64,000 nt of DNA from Actinomyces sp. ZJ308. Lineage in GTDB: Bacteria; Actinomycetota; Actinomycetes; Actinomycetales; Actinomycetaceae. Position 1 is the first letter of the stretch; the number at the start of each line of letters is the position of its first letter. The stretch covers positions 62,001 through 126,000 of the forward strand of contig NZ_JAAIJY010000004.1 in the NCBI RefSeq assembly GCF_011752065.1, in the 5' to 3' direction. Made by a program: the position numbers and the translations under genes. Below, one piece after another: positions 26,166 to 35,599 of the stretch. The notes below the pieces were generated by a model. That model saw only the letters and a program-made list of their open reading frames with translations. It was not told the origin of the DNA and did no database searches.

Positions 26166-27828
26166 GGTTCCTCCTAGGGACAATGACTGCCAGGGAGCGA
26201 CGCAGCGCCCCGGGACTCGTGGACAGGGCCTCCTGCGCGCCGGGTTCGTGGCGGGCGAAGGCCAGAAGCACCCCGATGGCCAGGAGGACCGAGACCAGGG
26301 CGGTTCCTCCACGGCTGACGAGGGGAAGCGGGACGCCCAGCACCGGCAGGGCGCCGGTGACGACCCCCATGTTGATGATCGCCTGCCCCACGATCCACGC
26401 GCCGATGGCCGAGGTCGTGGCCACGACGTAGATCGAGGTGTGGCGTCTCATGAGGCGCAGGCAGCAGGCGCCGATGGCGGCGAACAGGACGATGACGACG
26501 AGGGTGCCCACCAGTCCGAACTCCTCGCCGAGCACGGCGAAGATGTAGTCGGAGTCGGCCTGGGTGAGGTAGCCCCATTTCTGGCGCGAGGAGCCCGGTC
26601 CGACGCCGAACCAGCCGCCGGTTCCCAGCGCCCACATGCCGTGCTTGGGCTGGTAGCCCACGCCGGTGGGGTCCGCCCCCTCGGGGTGGATCCAGGCGAT
26701 GATGCGGGCGCGCCGGTTGGCGCTGAGCATGGAGGCCGCTGCGAACAGCAGCATGCCGAGCGTGCCCAGGAGGGCGAACCATCGTTTTCTCAGTCCCCCC
26801 ACCCACAGGGCGCCGGCGACGATGAGGACCAGGATGATGACGGTTCCCAGGTCCTGTCCCCCCAGGACGCTCAGGATCGCGATACCGACGCCGGCCCAGC
26901 CCGCGTGCCACGACCGGTCCCGGCGCTTGGCCACGTACCAGGTCACCATTGTGCCCAGGACCAGGGCAAGAGCCATCTTGATGAACTCCGAGGGCTGGGC
27001 CGTGCCGACCCCGGGCACCAGGATCCAGTTGCGGTTTCCGTAGACGTTGACGCCGATGGGAGTGAAGACAAGGCACTGCATGGCGATCGTCAGCCCCAGG
27101 ACCGCCCAGGCGACCCGGGGGAACCAGGACAGGGGCATGCGGGAGATCCCGATCATGCCCACGGTCCCCACGACGGCGAAGATGAGGTACTTGGCGAAGT
27201 CGGTGAAGGCGTTGCCCCCGTTGGCGGCCACGGTCACCGACTGCACGGAGAAGACCATGATGAGCCCGAAGGTCTCCAGCACCAGGGTGGAGACGAGCAG
27301 GCAGTAGTAGGTCAGGGTCACCTGCTCGGCGCTCTGAGCAGCGTCAGCGGCGCTGTTCGGCCGGCGTCCGCGACGCCCGTGCGATGAGGCGCCGTCGGGC
27401 TCGGTGGAGCCGGCTCCGTCCCAGGGGCGGGCCAGGCGCTCGCCCCAGCGCGCCAGGCGCCCGGACCAGGCGGCACGCACCTGGCCGATACGGCCCGTGG
27501 TCCGGGAGCCGCCACCGTTCGACGACCTCCTCGGCGATGTCGGTGAGGACGCCTGGGGCGAGGGGACGCCCGTCCGTCGCCTCGGGGAGCCCGACGACTG
27601 CCGGGGCTGGGCCGAGCGCGAGCCGGTCCGCTTGGCAGACCTCGGCTGCTTCCTCGACTGCTTCCCGGGTCGCTTGGACGATGCGGCCGACGCTCCTCGA
27701 GTCTCGGCCCCGCCGGACCTGTGATCGCCACGGCCCTTCTCCGCTGCGCGGTCGGAGGGCGCCGAGGACCCCGACGAGGGCGGTCTCGACGAGCGAGGAG
27801 CGGTGGCCGAGGTGGACCCGGTCTTCAC
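26149..27828 (-). CDS. ftsW: SEDS glycosyltransferase FtsW with long basic N-terminus
   Basis: Polytopic septal peptidoglycan polymerase that works with FtsI. The membrane region begins near residue 170 (LTYYCLLVSTLVLETFGLIMVFS) and has about ten helices. Family hallmarks include PSEFIKMALALVLG, GGQDLGTVIILVLIV and the C-terminal VPLPLVSRGGTALVSVLLAIG. The first 170 residues are very Ser/Arg/Pro-rich and without counterpart in standard FtsW (about 380-420 residues). The total is 559. The start ATG overlaps the murD stop (ATGA). Confidence 0.95.
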   Translation of the reverse strand: MKTGSTSATAPRSSRPPSSGSSAPSDRAAEKGRGDHRSGGAETRGASAASSKRPGKQSRKQPRSAKRTGSRSAQPRQSSGSPRRRTGVPSPQASSPTSPRRSSNGGGSRTTGRIGQVRAAWSGRLARWGERLARPWDGAGSTEPDGASSHGRRGRRPNSAADAAQSAEQVTLTYYCLLVSTLVLETFGLIMVFSVQSVTVAANGGNAFTDFAKYLIFAVVGTVGMIGISRMPLSWFPRVAWAVLGLTIAMQCLVFTPIGVNVYGNRNWILVPGVGTAQPSEFIKMALALVLGTMVTWYVAKRRDRSWHAGWAGVGIAILSVLGGQDLGTVIILVLIVAGALWVGGLRKRWFALLGTLGMLLFAAASMLSANRRARIIAWIHPEGADPTGVGYQPKHGMWALGTGGWFGVGPGSSRQKWGYLTQADSDYIFAVLGEEFGLVGTLVVIVLFAAIGACCLRLMRRHTSIYVVATTSAIGAWIVGQAIINMGVVTGALPVLGVPLPLVSRGGTALVSVLLAIGVLLAFARHEPGAQEALSTSPGALRRSLAVIVPRRNRARDK

Positions 27829-29450
27829 GGCTGCCCCTGGACACCGGAGGCCTCCACCGTCTGGGCGCCGGCGAGTCCGGTGTGGGCCCGGGCCGCGGCG
27901 GCGAACAGGTCACCGCGCTGGGCGTAGGAGGTGAACTGGTCCCAGGAGGCGCAGGCCGGCGCCAGCATGACGGTGTCGCCGCTGCGGGCCAGGGCTCCGG
28001 CCGCCTCCACCGCCGCGACGCTGACCCGCTCGGGCGCGGCGTCGCTGACGCGGGTGACCGGCAGTCCTGGCGCCTCCTGCTCCAGGGCGGCCAGGATGTC
28101 GCTCTGGTCCTTGCCGATGACGACGGCGCCGCGCAGATGGGGCCGCACGGTGCGGACCAGGTCGAAGAACTGGGCACCCTTGGTGTCTCCGCCGCAGATC
28201 CACACACCGGTTCCCTTCGGCAGGGAGGTCAGCGCGGCCTCGGCGGAGTGCGGGTTGGTGGCCTTGGAGTCGTCGACCCAGGTGACGCCGTCGGCCTGGG
28301 CGACGGTGACGATCCGGTGGGCACCGGGGCTGTAGTCGCGCAGCCCGGCCGCGACCGACTCCGCTCCGACCCCGGCCGCGCGGGCCAGGCAGGCGGCCGC
28401 CAGGGCGTCGGCGAGCAGGTGCGCGGGCAGGTTCTCGGGGCGCCGCCCCGGGGCCAGGTGGGCCATGTCGGTGGCGGTGGCGAGCTCGACGCCGCTGGAG
28501 CGGCGCTCGGCGTGGAAGGCACGGTCCACCAGCATGTCCTCGACCATGCCGACCTGTCCCAGGCCCGGCGCGGCCAGGGTGAAGCCGACGGCCCGGCAGC
28601 CCTCGACGACGTCGGCCCGGCGCACCATGTCCTCAGTGGCGCCGTCGGCGAGGTTGTAGACGGCGGCGAGCCGGGTGCGGGCGTAGACGCGGGCCTTGTC
28701 CGCGGCGTAGGCCTCCGGGCCCCCGTGCCAGTCGAGGTGGTCGGCGGCCAGGTTGAGGCAGGCCGAGGCCAGGGGGGAGAGGGTCCGGGTGGTGTGGAGC
28801 TGGAAGCTGGACAGCTCCACGGCCAGGGCGTCGGCGCTGCCGGCCAGCACCGCCTCGATGACGGGGGTGCCGATGTTGCCGACGGCAGGGGCCGTGAGTC
28901 CCTGGGCCTCCAGGATCGCCGAGAGCATGCCGACCGTCGTGGTCTTGCCGTCCGTGCCGGTCAGCGTGAGCCAGGGGACGTCCGCACGCGAGGAGTCCTG
29001 CTGGAGCCTCCAGGCCAGCTCGATCTCGCTCCAGGTCTCGATGCCAGCCGCCTCGGCGGTGCGCAGGACCGGGCCGGTGGCCGGGACTCCGGGGGAGACG
29101 ACGAGCAGCCGCGCCGGGGAGTCGGCCAGGGCGGCCGCTGTCGCCTCGCCGTCGGCGACGGTGGCCGAGACCACGGAGGTGGCCAGGGTGCCGTGCGCGG
29201 TGGCGTCCAGCGCCTCGATGGAGGCCTCGCGGCTGTCGAAGACGTGGATGCGGGCCCCCAGGGTGGCCAGGGCGTCGACGACGGCGCGTCCGGTTCGCCC
29301 GAGCCCGACGACGGCCACGTGGGCGCCGTCGAGCTGGTCGCTCAGGGACCCGCCAGGGCCGCTCACGGCACCGGCCGCAGCGGATCCGGGTGCACCCACC
29401 GGACCGGCGCCGCTGGTCGGTTCACCGGGGACTTCAGTCAGACTCGTCAC
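27825..29450 (-). CDS. murD: UDP-MurNAc-L-alanine--D-glutamate ligase
   Basis: Adds D-Glu to UDP-MurNAc-L-Ala using ATP in the cytosol. 541 residues. AHVAVVGLGRTGRAVVDAL is the UDP-binding start (about 44), TGTDGKTTTVGMLSAIL (about 160) the P-loop, and SFQLHTTRTLSPLASACLNLAADHLDWHG and WVDDSKATNPHSAEAAL are strongly conserved. The first 40 residues are an extra Gly/Pro/Ala-rich leader. The annotated GTG at 29450 has AGGAG only at a long distance (about 14 nt), so the exact start is uncertain. Followed directly by ftsW (ATGA overlap); 104 nt separate it from mraY. Confidence 0.95.
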   Translation of the reverse strand: MTSLTEVPGEPTSGAGPVGAPGSAAAGAVSGPGGSLSDQLDGAHVAVVGLGRTGRAVVDALATLGARIHVFDSREASIEALDATAHGTLATSVVSATVADGEATAAALADSPARLLVVSPGVPATGPVLRTAEAAGIETWSEIELAWRLQQDSSRADVPWLTLTGTDGKTTTVGMLSAILEAQGLTAPAVGNIGTPVIEAVLAGSADALAVELSSFQLHTTRTLSPLASACLNLAADHLDWHGGPEAYAADKARVYARTRLAAVYNLADGATEDMVRRADVVEGCRAVGFTLAAPGLGQVGMVEDMLVDRAFHAERRSSGVELATATDMAHLAPGRRPENLPAHLLADALAAACLARAAGVGAESVAAGLRDYSPGAHRIVTVAQADGVTWVDDSKATNPHSAEAALTSLPKGTGVWICGGDTKGAQFFDLVRTVRPHLRGAVVIGKDQSDILAALEQEAPGLPVTRVSDAAPERVSVAAVEAAGALARSGDTVMLAPACASWDQFTSYAQRGDLFAAAARAHTGLAGAQTVEASGVQGQP

Positions 29451-29554
29451 GGTGCGGGTTCACGCTCCTGGTTCCTCACGCCTCCTCACCGGTCCGCCGG
29501 CGGGAGGCTCTGCATCAGTGGTTCGTCGGGCCCTGGTGGCCCGGGCGGCCCGGC

Positions 29555-30655
29555 TCACCCGAAGATGAGCTGGCGCAGGTACTCGGCGTAGAAGAGTCCC
29601 AGTCCTGCGATGACACACAGGCCGGCGATGATCCAGAAGCGGATCACCACGTTGACCTCGGTCCATCCTCCCAGTTCGAAGTGGTGATGCAGTGGAGCCA
29701 TGCGGAAGACGCGTCGGCCTGTCGACTTGAACGAGACGATCTGGATGATGTCGCTCATGACCTCGGCCAGGAAGAGCCCGCCCAGGATGACGGCGAGGAA
29801 CTCGGTGCGGGTCAGGATCGACAGCCCCGCCACGGCCCCTCCCAGCGCCAGGGAGCCGGTGTCACCCATGAAGATCTTGGCGGGTGAGGCGTTCCACCAC
29901 AGGAACCCGAAGCAGGCCCCCATGAGGGCCGCGGCGATCATCGCCAGGTCGCGAGGGTCCCTGACCTGGTAGCAGGTGGTGGGGACCATGGACTCGTGGC
30001 CGTAGTTGCAGGACTGGTTGGTCTGCCACACGCCGATGAGGGTGTAGGCGCCGAAGACCATGGCCGAGGCGCCGGCGGCCAGCCCGTCGAGACCGTCGGT
30101 GAGGTTGACGGCGTTGGACCAGGCGGTGATGAGGAAGTTCGCCCACAGGATGAACAGGATGAGCCCGACGACGCTGCCGGCGAAGGCCAGGTCGATCGCC
30201 GAGTCCCGGGCGAAGGAGATCCGTGTGGAGCCGGGGGTGAGCCCGTTGCGGTCGGCGAAGCGCAGGGCGGCCACCGAGAAGCCGACGCCGATGAGCGCCT
30301 GTCCCACGATCTTCTGCCAGGCCCGCAGCCCCAGGGAGCGCTGCTTGGAGATCTTCTCGAAGTCGTCCAGGAAGCCGATGAGCCCGAGCCCGACGATGAG
30401 GAAGAGCAGCAGGACCCCGGAAGCGCGCGGTGTGCGCAGCTGGGTGAGGTTGGCCAGGGTGTATCCCAGGACGGTGGAGATGATGATGACGAGGCCGCCC
30501 ATGGTCGGCGTGCCGCGCTTGGTGAAGTGGCCCTGAGGGCCGTCCTGGCGGATGAACTGCCCGTACTCCTTGGCGTGGAGGTAGCGGATGAGCAACGGGG
30601 TTCCCAGCAGGGTGCCCACCAGTCCGACCACGCCGGAGATGAGGATGGCGGTCAT
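29555..30655 (-). CDS. mraY: Phospho-N-acetylmuramoyl-pentapeptide-transferase
   Basis: Integral membrane enzyme that transfers phospho-MurNAc-pentapeptide to undecaprenyl phosphate, giving lipid I. 366 residues with ten predicted helices. GTPTMGGLVIII, NAVNLTDGLDGLAAG (about 182, Mg2+-binding Asp), FMGDTGSLALGGA and the His cluster MAPLHHHFELGGW are the diagnostic motifs. One periplasmic loop (QSCNYGHESMVPTTCYQV) carries two cysteines. The start ATG overlaps the murF stop. Confidence 0.97.
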   Translation of the reverse strand: MTAILISGVVGLVGTLLGTPLLIRYLHAKEYGQFIRQDGPQGHFTKRGTPTMGGLVIIISTVLGYTLANLTQLRTPRASGVLLLFLIVGLGLIGFLDDFEKISKQRSLGLRAWQKIVGQALIGVGFSVAALRFADRNGLTPGSTRISFARDSAIDLAFAGSVVGLILFILWANFLITAWSNAVNLTDGLDGLAAGASAMVFGAYTLIGVWQTNQSCNYGHESMVPTTCYQVRDPRDLAMIAAALMGACFGFLWWNASPAKIFMGDTGSLALGGAVAGLSILTRTEFLAVILGGLFLAEVMSDIIQIVSFKSTGRRVFRMAPLHHHFELGGWTEVNVVIRFWIIAGLCVIAGLGLFYAEYLRQLIFG

Positions 30656-32103
30656 CGGGGACGAACCTCCTTGAGGTGGTCGGCCAGGCGCCAGGCGCCT
30701 GATCCGTTGGAGCCCTTGACCAGGACGGCGTCGCCGTCGGACAGGAGGGCGTCGATCTGGGAGATGGCGGTCGCGGCATCGGCGAAGCCGACGACCTCGA
30801 CCCCTCGCGCCCCGGCTGCCTCGAGTGCCTCCTGGGTGGAGCCGATGCCGATGAGCATAGCGGCTCCGGCCTGGGCGGCTAACTCCCCGGTGCGCGCGTG
30901 ATCGGCGGCGGAGGACTCCCCCAGCTCGAGCATCTCGGAAACCACGACGACGCGGCGCCGGTCCCCGGCCAGGGCAGGCAGAGCGGCCAGCGCCGCCGTC
31001 ATGGAGTCGATGTTGGCGTTGTAGGAGTCGTCGATGAGGAGAAGATCACCACTGAGCTCGGTCACGTCCATGCGGTGGGGGCTCTCGATGCTCACGGAGC
31101 CGAGCCGCTCGGCGACGAGCTCGGGTCCCAGCCCCGCGGCCAGGGCCAGGCCCGCCGCGGCCAGGGCGTTGGCCACGTTGTGAGCGCCGGCCACGGCCAG
31201 CCGGACGCGCCGGGGCTCATCGAGTCCGGGCAGGCGGAGGTCGAAGGCCGCTCGGGCGGCCTCGTCCAGGACGATGTGCTCGGCGCGCAGGTCCGCAGCG
31301 CCTCCCCGGCTGGAGAAGGTGAGGACCTGCGCCGGGGCGAGCTCCGCCATGGCGGCGGCGCGCGCGTCGTCGGCGTTGAGGATGGCGGTGCCGCCGGGAA
31401 GCAGGCCGGCGATGATCTCCGCCTTGGCGGCGGCGACTCCCTCGATGGAGCCGAACCCGCCCATGTGGGCGTGGCCGATCATGAGGACGCCGGCCGCGTC
31501 CAGTGGCGCGATATCGGTGAGGTAGGCGATGTGGCCGGGGCCCGAGGCTCCCATCTCCAGGACGAGGTAGCGGGTGCGCTCGTCGGCCTCCAGGACGGTC
31601 AGCGGCAGGCCGATCTCGTTGTTGAAGCTGGCTCTGGGAGCCACCGTCGGCCCGGAGGCGGCCAGCAGCTGGCGGGTGAGGTCCTTCGTGGTGGTCTTAC
31701 CCACCGAGCCGGTCATCGCGACGACGGTGAGCCGCTGACCGCGATCCGCTGCTGCCTGGCGCAGGCCGGCCAGGTGGGTGCGGGCCAGGGCGCCCAGGGC
31801 CGTGACGGTGTCCTCCACGAGGACGAGTCCCATGGGCGGGTCCTCGGGGGCCGCCTCGATCTCCTCCCCGGACAGCCCGGCTCGGGCCGCCTCCAGGTCG
31901 GAGACGATGGCCCCGACGGCGCCCAGGCCGAGTGCGGAGCCCAGATGGGCATGGCCGTCGGTGCGTTCGCCGTGGACGGCGACGAACAGGGCGCCCTCGG
32001 CGGCCTGACGGGAGTCGGTGACGACGGGGCCGGTGACGGAGGCGTCCGGGCCGATGAGTCTGCCGCCGACGGCGGCTGCGATCTGACTCAGGCTGAGGTT
32101 CAT
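30652..32103 (-). CDS. murF: UDP-MurNAc-tripeptide--D-alanyl-D-alanine ligase
   Basis: Adds the D-Ala-D-Ala dipeptide to complete the UDP-MurNAc-pentapeptide. 483 residues from ATG 32103, which overlaps the murE stop (ATGA); MNLSLSQIAAAVGG is a classic MurF N-terminus. Motifs are TGSVGKTTTKDLTRQLL (P-loop, about 130), NNEIGLPLTVL, LEMGASGPGHIAYL and LLIDDSYNANIDSM. The C-terminus VLVKGSNGSGAWRLADHL is complete. Confidence 0.96.
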   Translation of the reverse strand: MNLSLSQIAAAVGGRLIGPDASVTGPVVTDSRQAAEGALFVAVHGERTDGHAHLGSALGLGAVGAIVSDLEAARAGLSGEEIEAAPEDPPMGLVLVEDTVTALGALARTHLAGLRQAAADRGQRLTVVAMTGSVGKTTTKDLTRQLLAASGPTVAPRASFNNEIGLPLTVLEADERTRYLVLEMGASGPGHIAYLTDIAPLDAAGVLMIGHAHMGGFGSIEGVAAAKAEIIAGLLPGGTAILNADDARAAAMAELAPAQVLTFSSRGGAADLRAEHIVLDEAARAAFDLRLPGLDEPRRVRLAVAGAHNVANALAAAGLALAAGLGPELVAERLGSVSIESPHRMDVTELSGDLLLIDDSYNANIDSMTAALAALPALAGDRRRVVVVSEMLELGESSAADHARTGELAAQAGAAMLIGIGSTQEALEAAGARGVEVVGFADAATAISQIDALLSDGDAVLVKGSNGSGAWRLADHLKEVRPR

Positions 32104-33686
32104 CCCCGTCCCCATTTCTCCTCAACGGCCTGGGCCATGACGGGGGCGTCGTTGTAGCGGATGAACTCGCCGGCCATCTCCAGGAAGGGCTCGTGGCCCT
32201 TGCCGGTGACGATGACGGTGTCGTCGGGCCCGCACAGCTCGACCCCCCGGCGCACGGCGTCGCCGCGCCAGGTGGTGACCTCCTCGACGTCCTTCAGGTC
32301 CGGGCGCACGCTGCGCACCCCCTCCAGGATGGCGTCACGGATGAGCTGGGGGTCCTCGCTGCGGGGGTTCTCATCGGTGATGACCAGGACGTCGGCCAGG
32401 CGGGCGCACACCTCGCCCAGCATGGGGCGCTTGCCCTGATCGCGGTCGCCGTCGGAGCCGAAGACCACGATGAGGCGACCGGGGGTGATGGGACGCACGG
32501 CCTTGAGGGCCAGCTCCATGGCGTCGGGGGTGTGGGCGAAGTCCACGATGCACAGGCCGCGTCGGTCGTCGCGCTGACTGATGCGCTGCATCCGACCCGG
32601 GATGTTGTGGGCTCCTGCCAGGGCGGCGGTGGCCGTGGCGGCGGGAACGCCCGCACGGATGGCCATGACCAGGGCCAGGGCGGCGTTCTGGACGTTGACG
32701 AGCCCGGGCAGGGGGCAGGAGGCCTCGATCTGCTCGCCGTCGGGCCCGTGGAGGATGAAGGTGGTGGCGGAGTCGGTCAGGGAGACGGCGGCATCGCTGA
32801 CCCACCAGTCGGCGGGGGTGTCGCCGGGGTAGGCGCGCACGCGGTCGACCTCGATGGGGGCCTCCTGCGCGAGCCGGGCGCCCCACTGGTCGTCGACGCA
32901 GACAACGCCGCGACGGGCGTGCTCGGGGGTGAACAGCTGCGCCTTGGCCTCCAGATATCCCTCCATGGTCTTGTGGAAGTCGAGGTGGTCGCGCTGGAGG
33001 TTGGTGAAGCCGGCGACGTCGAAGACGACGCCGTCGAGCCGGTGCAGGACGATGGCGTGGCTGGAGGCCTCCAGGGAGGCGGCGCCGACCCGGTCCTCCA
33101 CGGCCAGGGCCATCATCCGCTGCAGGACGGGGGCCTCGACGGTGGTGCGCGGGGACTCCACGGAGCGCTCCCCCACGCGCAGCTCAACGGTCCCGGCCAC
33201 CATGCAGCCGCCGACGTGGGCCGACAGGATCGCATCCAGGAAGTAGGAAGTGGTCGTCTTGCCGTTGGTGCCGGTCACTGCGGTGGTGACCAGACCGCGT
33301 GCGGGGTGGTGGTAGACCTCGGCGCTCAGGGGGCCGACGACGGCGCGGGGATCGTCGTGGACGAGGACCGGGGTGCCGGGGGCGATCTCGTGGACGATCC
33401 GGGCGCCGTCGGTGTCGGTCAGGACCGCGACGGCCCCGGAGGCGACGGCCTCGGCGGCGAAACGGGCGCCGTGGACGGTGAAGCCGGGCAGGCCCACGAA
33501 GAGCTCGCCCGGGGCGGTGTCACCGGAGTCGACACTGACTCCCAGGACGCTCAGGTCGCCCAGGGCGGCGGCATCATCAGCTGAGGCGGGAACCAGGGAG
33601 AAGCGCTCGCACAGAGTGCTGATGGGGATGGGACCATTGGAGCCCGGCCGTAGGGCGGCGGCCGACTCGTAGGCGTGGTTGCTCAT
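32100..33686 (-). CDS. murE: UDP-MurNAc-tripeptide synthetase
   Basis: Adds the third, diamino amino acid of the stem peptide to UDP-MurNAc-L-Ala-D-Glu. 528 residues. GTNGKTTTSYFLDAIL (about 136) is the P-loop; EASSHAI and FTNLQRDHLDFH are typical. The amino-acid-selecting loop reads VITDENPRSEDPQLI (about 435): the Asn-Pro-Arg of meso-DAP enzymes is present, although Actinomyces walls are described as having lysine or ornithine at this position. I therefore do not name the added residue. The start is ATG 33686 with GAGGAACT upstream; murF overlaps the end. Confidence 0.95.
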   Translation of the reverse strand: MSNHAYESAAALRPGSNGPIPISTLCERFSLVPASADDAAALGDLSVLGVSVDSGDTAPGELFVGLPGFTVHGARFAAEAVASGAVAVLTDTDGARIVHEIAPGTPVLVHDDPRAVVGPLSAEVYHHPARGLVTTAVTGTNGKTTTSYFLDAILSAHVGGCMVAGTVELRVGERSVESPRTTVEAPVLQRMMALAVEDRVGAASLEASSHAIVLHRLDGVVFDVAGFTNLQRDHLDFHKTMEGYLEAKAQLFTPEHARRGVVCVDDQWGARLAQEAPIEVDRVRAYPGDTPADWWVSDAAVSLTDSATTFILHGPDGEQIEASCPLPGLVNVQNAALALVMAIRAGVPAATATAALAGAHNIPGRMQRISQRDDRRGLCIVDFAHTPDAMELALKAVRPITPGRLIVVFGSDGDRDQGKRPMLGEVCARLADVLVITDENPRSEDPQLIRDAILEGVRSVRPDLKDVEEVTTWRGDAVRRGVELCGPDDTVIVTGKGHEPFLEMAGEFIRYNDAPVMAQAVEEKWGRG

Positions 33687-33793
33687 AGTTCCTCAATCTA
33701 TCGCGACCTTCGACTGTCGATCTTCCACAAGAGCCCCTCCGGCCCACTTCGCCGGGGTGCTGGTGGTCACGCTCACCTAGCTCATGGGGCACC

Positions 33794-35593
33794 TCACTGG
33801 CTCGCGTCCCGTTCCCCGCCGGCTCCGTCCCGGGCGGCCTGGGCGGCGACGACGCTCGGGTCCGGGGCGATGTTGAGCGCCTGCATGGCGGCCAGCGCCA
33901 CCTCCCGGAAGACGGGGGCGGCGACGGTGCCCCCGAAGATGCCCTCGGGCCGGTAGACGATGACGGCGATCGCCAGGACCGGGTCGCGTGCGGGCAGGAA
34001 GCCGACGAAGGAGGCCACGGTGGAGTCGTCGGTGAGGATCTCGGTGGTCCCGGTCTTGCCCGCCACCAGGTAGCCGTTGATGGAGGCGGACTCGGCGGTG
34101 CCGCCCTCCTGGGTGACGCCGATGAGCATCTCGGTGAGGGTCTTGGCGGTGGCCTCGGAGATGACCCGCGCCCCCTCGGGGCGGGTCTGGGGAGTCTCCT
34201 TGCCGTCGGCGTCGATCCATGCGTCGATGACGCGCGGCGCCACGCGCACGCCCTTGTTGGCCACGGTGGCCAGCACCTGGAGGGACTGGAGGGTGGTTCC
34301 GGCGACCCCCTGCCCGAACATCGTGGTGTAGCGGGTGCGGTCGTCCCAGGAGCTGGGCGGGTAGATGATCCCGTCGGACTCGGCGGGCATCTCGATGCCT
34401 GTGGCCTCGCCCCAGCCGAAGCGCTTCATGTAGTCGTAGCGGACGTCGTCGGAGACCTTCTCACCGATCTGGACGGTGCCGACATTGGAGGACTCCGCCA
34501 GGACCCCGGAGGTGGTCAGCGTCTGGGTCTCGTGCTCGTGGGAGTCCTTGAAGGTCTGCCCGCTGGCCGAGGTCCAGGTGTAGGGGATGGTCCAGGTGTC
34601 CTCGGGCTTGACCGCGCCCTCCTCCAGGGCGGTGGCGAAGGTGACGACCTTACCGACGCTTCCGGGCTCGAAGACGGCCTGGACGCTGCGGGCGGTGCGG
34701 TTCTCCTCGGAGGTGGCCGAGGGGTCGGAGGGGTCGACGGAGTTGGAGTCGGCCAGGACGACGACCTTGCCGGTACTCGGCTCCATGGCCATGACGATTC
34801 CCCAGTCGGCGTGCTGGGCGGCCACCGTGCGGTCGATGGTCTCCTGGGCGATGGACTGCAGGTCCGGGTTGAGGGTGGTGCGCACCGTGGCGCCGGGCCT
34901 GGCCGGTTTGTCCTCCTGCTCGCCGGTGGGGATGATGACGCCGCTGCGTCCGATCTCCTCACTGCCCTTGCCGTCGACGCCGGTGAGCAGCTTGTTCTGG
35001 GTGAGCTCCAGCCCGGCGGCCCCGATGAGCTCGCGGTTGTGCTCCCCCTCGTGGGTGAAGCCCAGGACGTTGCCGGCCACGGTCCCGGCCGGGTAGGTGC
35101 GTCGGGTGCGCTGGTCGGGCTCGACGCCGGGGATGTCCAGGGCCTTGATCTTGCGCCAGGTGTCGGGGGCGACCTCCTGGGCGATGACCTCGTAGGTCCG
35201 CTCTCCCACGAGCTTGGCCCCGAGCTCGAGGGGGTCGACGTCGAGGATCGGGGCGAGCTGGGCGGCGACCGCCGCCGCCCCGTAGCCGACGACGACCTTC
35301 TCGTTGACGCCGGTGGACTCGTTCGGACGCATCTCGGTGCGCTCGTACTGGGCGATGAGGGTCTGGTTGACGCCGATGTCGTAGCTGACCGCCGACGAGG
35401 CCAGGACCGTGCCGTCTCGTCCGGTGATGTCTCCCCGGGGGGCCCGGTTGACCCAGGAGACCGTGCGCTCGGCCTTGGCCTTGGCGGCCAGCTCGGGCCC
35501 GTCGATCGCCTGGACGTAGACGGTGCGACCGGCCAGGGCCGTGAAGAGCAGCAGGCCCCCGGCCTGGAGCGCCTGACGACGCGAGGGATTCAC
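33794..35593 (-). CDS. ftsI: Septal penicillin-binding protein FtsI (PBP3)
   Basis: Class B transpeptidase that cross-links septal peptidoglycan with FtsW. 599 residues: a short cytoplasmic start, one membrane helix (about 10-28), the PBP dimerisation domain beginning at NRAPRGDITGRDGTVLA, and the transpeptidase domain with FEPGSVGKVVTFA (active Ser, about 310), AESSNVG (SxN, about 365) and VAGKTGTTE (KTG, about 511). The GTG start lies 6 nt after the ftsL-like stop. The C-terminus ends in a short acidic/basic tail. A 107-nt gap precedes murE. Confidence 0.96.
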   Translation of the reverse strand: MNPSRRQALQAGGLLLFTALAGRTVYVQAIDGPELAAKAKAERTVSWVNRAPRGDITGRDGTVLASSAVSYDIGVNQTLIAQYERTEMRPNESTGVNEKVVVGYGAAAVAAQLAPILDVDPLELGAKLVGERTYEVIAQEVAPDTWRKIKALDIPGVEPDQRTRRTYPAGTVAGNVLGFTHEGEHNRELIGAAGLELTQNKLLTGVDGKGSEEIGRSGVIIPTGEQEDKPARPGATVRTTLNPDLQSIAQETIDRTVAAQHADWGIVMAMEPSTGKVVVLADSNSVDPSDPSATSEENRTARSVQAVFEPGSVGKVVTFATALEEGAVKPEDTWTIPYTWTSASGQTFKDSHEHETQTLTTSGVLAESSNVGTVQIGEKVSDDVRYDYMKRFGWGEATGIEMPAESDGIIYPPSSWDDRTRYTTMFGQGVAGTTLQSLQVLATVANKGVRVAPRVIDAWIDADGKETPQTRPEGARVISEATAKTLTEMLIGVTQEGGTAESASINGYLVAGKTGTTEILTDDSTVASFVGFLPARDPVLAIAVIVYRPEGIFGGTVAAPVFREVALAAMQALNIAPDPSVVAAQAARDGAGGERDASQ

Positions 35594-35599
35594 CGGCGC

